Assembly (NCBI GenBank): GCA_963971575.1
Contig: OZ020616.1
Span: 4,484,924 to 4,548,923 of the forward strand
Reading direction: 5' to 3'
Source of the DNA: Liopterus haemorrhoidalis
Lineage: Eukaryota > Arthropoda > Insecta > Coleoptera > Dytiscidae
Length of the DNA stretch: 64,000 nt
The notes below the pieces were generated by a model. The model was not told the origin of the DNA, made no database searches, and worked only from the letters and a program-made list of their open reading frames with translations. A program made the position numbers and the translations under genes. Shown here piece after piece: positions 62,201 through 64,000 of the stretch. Positions within the stretch are counted from its first letter, which is position 1. The number at the start of each line of letters is the position of its first letter.

Positions 62201-64000
62201 ATTTAAATGTATTTGTTGGTTCCGAAAATAAAGAAATTATAACTATTATTAACAGTATTTACATATTACATAAAATATATTTAGATGTAAATAAATAATA
62301 ATAGGTTCCAAAAAAGTTGGTGGCGCGTAAGGACAGAGGAGGTAAGTTTTCTGTTTCTTGACCATCGGTCCTTGATATGGAAGCCACGTATCAGTGTGAC
62401 GTTTCGATAGGTCCTAATATCTCTGACTTAACAGGTAATAATAGCCCACTCTTTTCGTTATACAAGGTGTCTCAAAAGAAATTTTATATTTATTTAGCTT
62501 ACTGCGTGAACGCAACGTATCCGAGGGGCGCGGGGGTTATGTCAATCGGTAGCCTGGCTCTTGGGAATTTAGTCGCTATGGAGCGTTTCTCGGGAGCAGA
62601 CCGCGCGTTATGCGTGCGAGAGTTTTACAAAAACGGTGATTCGGCGACTGTAGCGCGTAGAAAATTCTGCAGTATTCGAGGTTTTCGCCACTTAAATGAT
62701 GCGCCAAGCATTCCTCTCATTCGACATTGGGTTAAAAAGTTTGAAGAGACTGGTACAACGCTGGATAAATCAAAATCCGGGCGACCTAGGTCATCAAGAA
62801 CGGTAGAAAACGTGGAGATAATCAGTCTGTTCGTGACGACCCGAACCTTTCAATTTGGAAGCGCGCAAGTGCTTTAAATGTGCATAGATCATCATTACAT
62901 CGCATTATGCACAAAGACCTAAAGCTGCACCTCTACAAAATTCAATTGGTGCAAGAATTAAAGCCCCAAGATGCCAGTCAGAGGCTTAATTTCGTAAATC
63001 AGCTGATTGAACGATTTTCAACGTTTACCAACATTTTGTTTTCGGATGAAGCTCATTTTCATCTTAATGGCCACGTAAATAAGCAGAACTGCCGCTACTG
63101 TAGTGCAACGAATCCGAAACGCAAACATCAGAAACCCCTACATTCGCCTAAAGTGACCGTATGGGCTGCGATGTCGGCGCGAGGAATTATCGGCCCTTAC
63201 TTTTTTGAAGACGAAAGGGGGCGTGCAATTACAGTGAATTCAGAGCGTTATGTGGAGATGTTAGACAACTTCTTGGTACCTGAACTGCAAAACTTTCCTG
63301 GCTATAACCAAAGAACATGGTTCCAACAGGACGGAGCAACTTCACACACGTCCAATATGTCTCTGCCACGTGTTCGTGAAATTTTCTCAGGCAAATTGAT
63401 CTCCCGGAGAGGTGACATAAATTGACCTCCACGCAGTCCAGATTTAACCCCTATGGACTTTTTCCTATGGGGTTATCTTAAATTTAAAGTTTACGCCAAT
63501 AAACCGACTTCACTGGCGCATTTGAAAGAAAATATCCGTCACGAAATGGCAGCCATCCCTGAGTCCACCTGCCGAGATGTCATAAGTAATTTTACTGTTC
63601 GATTAAATGAGTGCCGAGAACGCGAGGGTCTACATTTAGACGATATTATTTTTAAGAAATAAATCCCCAAAAAGTGTATTTTAATAATTAATAAACATTT
63701 TTTCTATATACGGCTTACTTTTTTTTTAATCGATCCACTAAATATAAAATTTCTTTTGAGACACCTTGTAAAATAGGTCATCAAATCGTCGGGGGAAAAA
63801 GCTCACATTTATACAGGGTGTTTGAAACGCCGCACCTCGAATAACTACTTTATTTTAAGAGATACAAAAAATTATTCAGAAGAAGAGTTAAACTAGATAA
63901 AAGGGCCCACTTAAAGACTATAATAAGAATTCTGTATCACTTCCGGTTTCAGCGGAAATTGTTTCAACTTTTTATCTAGCATAGGGAATCGGAACTATAT

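Overview
This is an AT-rich, repeat-dominated stretch of an animal nuclear genome, most likely an insect or other arthropod. The genes are eukaryotic (GT-AG introns, AATAAA signals). The repeats are arthropod-style: several mariner lineages, a DD41D Tc1/mariner family, hAT and piggyBac remnants, non-LTR fragments, and many short non-autonomous elements with TA, TTAA or 8-bp target duplications. I cannot name the species. There is no rRNA, no CRISPR array, and no intact canonical tRNA gene.

Host genes occupy only 54.0-62.2 kb. In order they are: a two-exon gene for a 67-residue single-pass membrane protein (+, 54014-54273); an intronless replication factor C subunit 3 gene (RFC3, -, 54375-55451) whose 3' end converges on it; and, 406 bp away in divergent orientation, a seven-exon CCDC149-like coiled-coil gene (+, 55858-61951, 431 residues when spliced). 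The three long CCDC149 introns are mostly filled by transposons.

The rest is mobile DNA. 0-2.3 kb: three copies of a ~400-bp TA-flanked MITE, which recurs at 31-32 and 48.7-49.7 kb. 3-4.7 kb: a divergent 'family A' repeat. 5.9-7.2 kb: two abutting mariner deletion copies. 8.1-9.4 kb: a THAP remnant and a hAT-type repeat with a 90-bp array. 9.9-13.0 kb: a LINE tail split by a Mos1-like mariner, then another mariner. 13.2-24 kb: a TTAA element, DD41D copies A and B, small TIR elements, two family A copies and a reverse-transcriptase fragment. 26-30 kb: two further family A copies, one carrying a piggyBac remnant. 31.7-34.3 kb: a possible large TIR element carrying other insertions. 34.9-38.3 kb: a hAT element with a perfect 8-bp duplication. 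39.9-46.3 kb: nested hAT and mariner insertions. 46.4-47.3 kb: family A again. 48.2-53.2 kb: MITEs, hAT MITEs and two tandem arrays. 62.5-63.8 kb: DD41D copy C.

The most unusual pattern is family A, an interspersed repeat with short inverted ends, a palindromic outer end and a (CAGA)n tract. Its interior carries a tRNA-like segment with A and B boxes that differs between copies while the flanks stay the same. No large coherent novel gene system was found.
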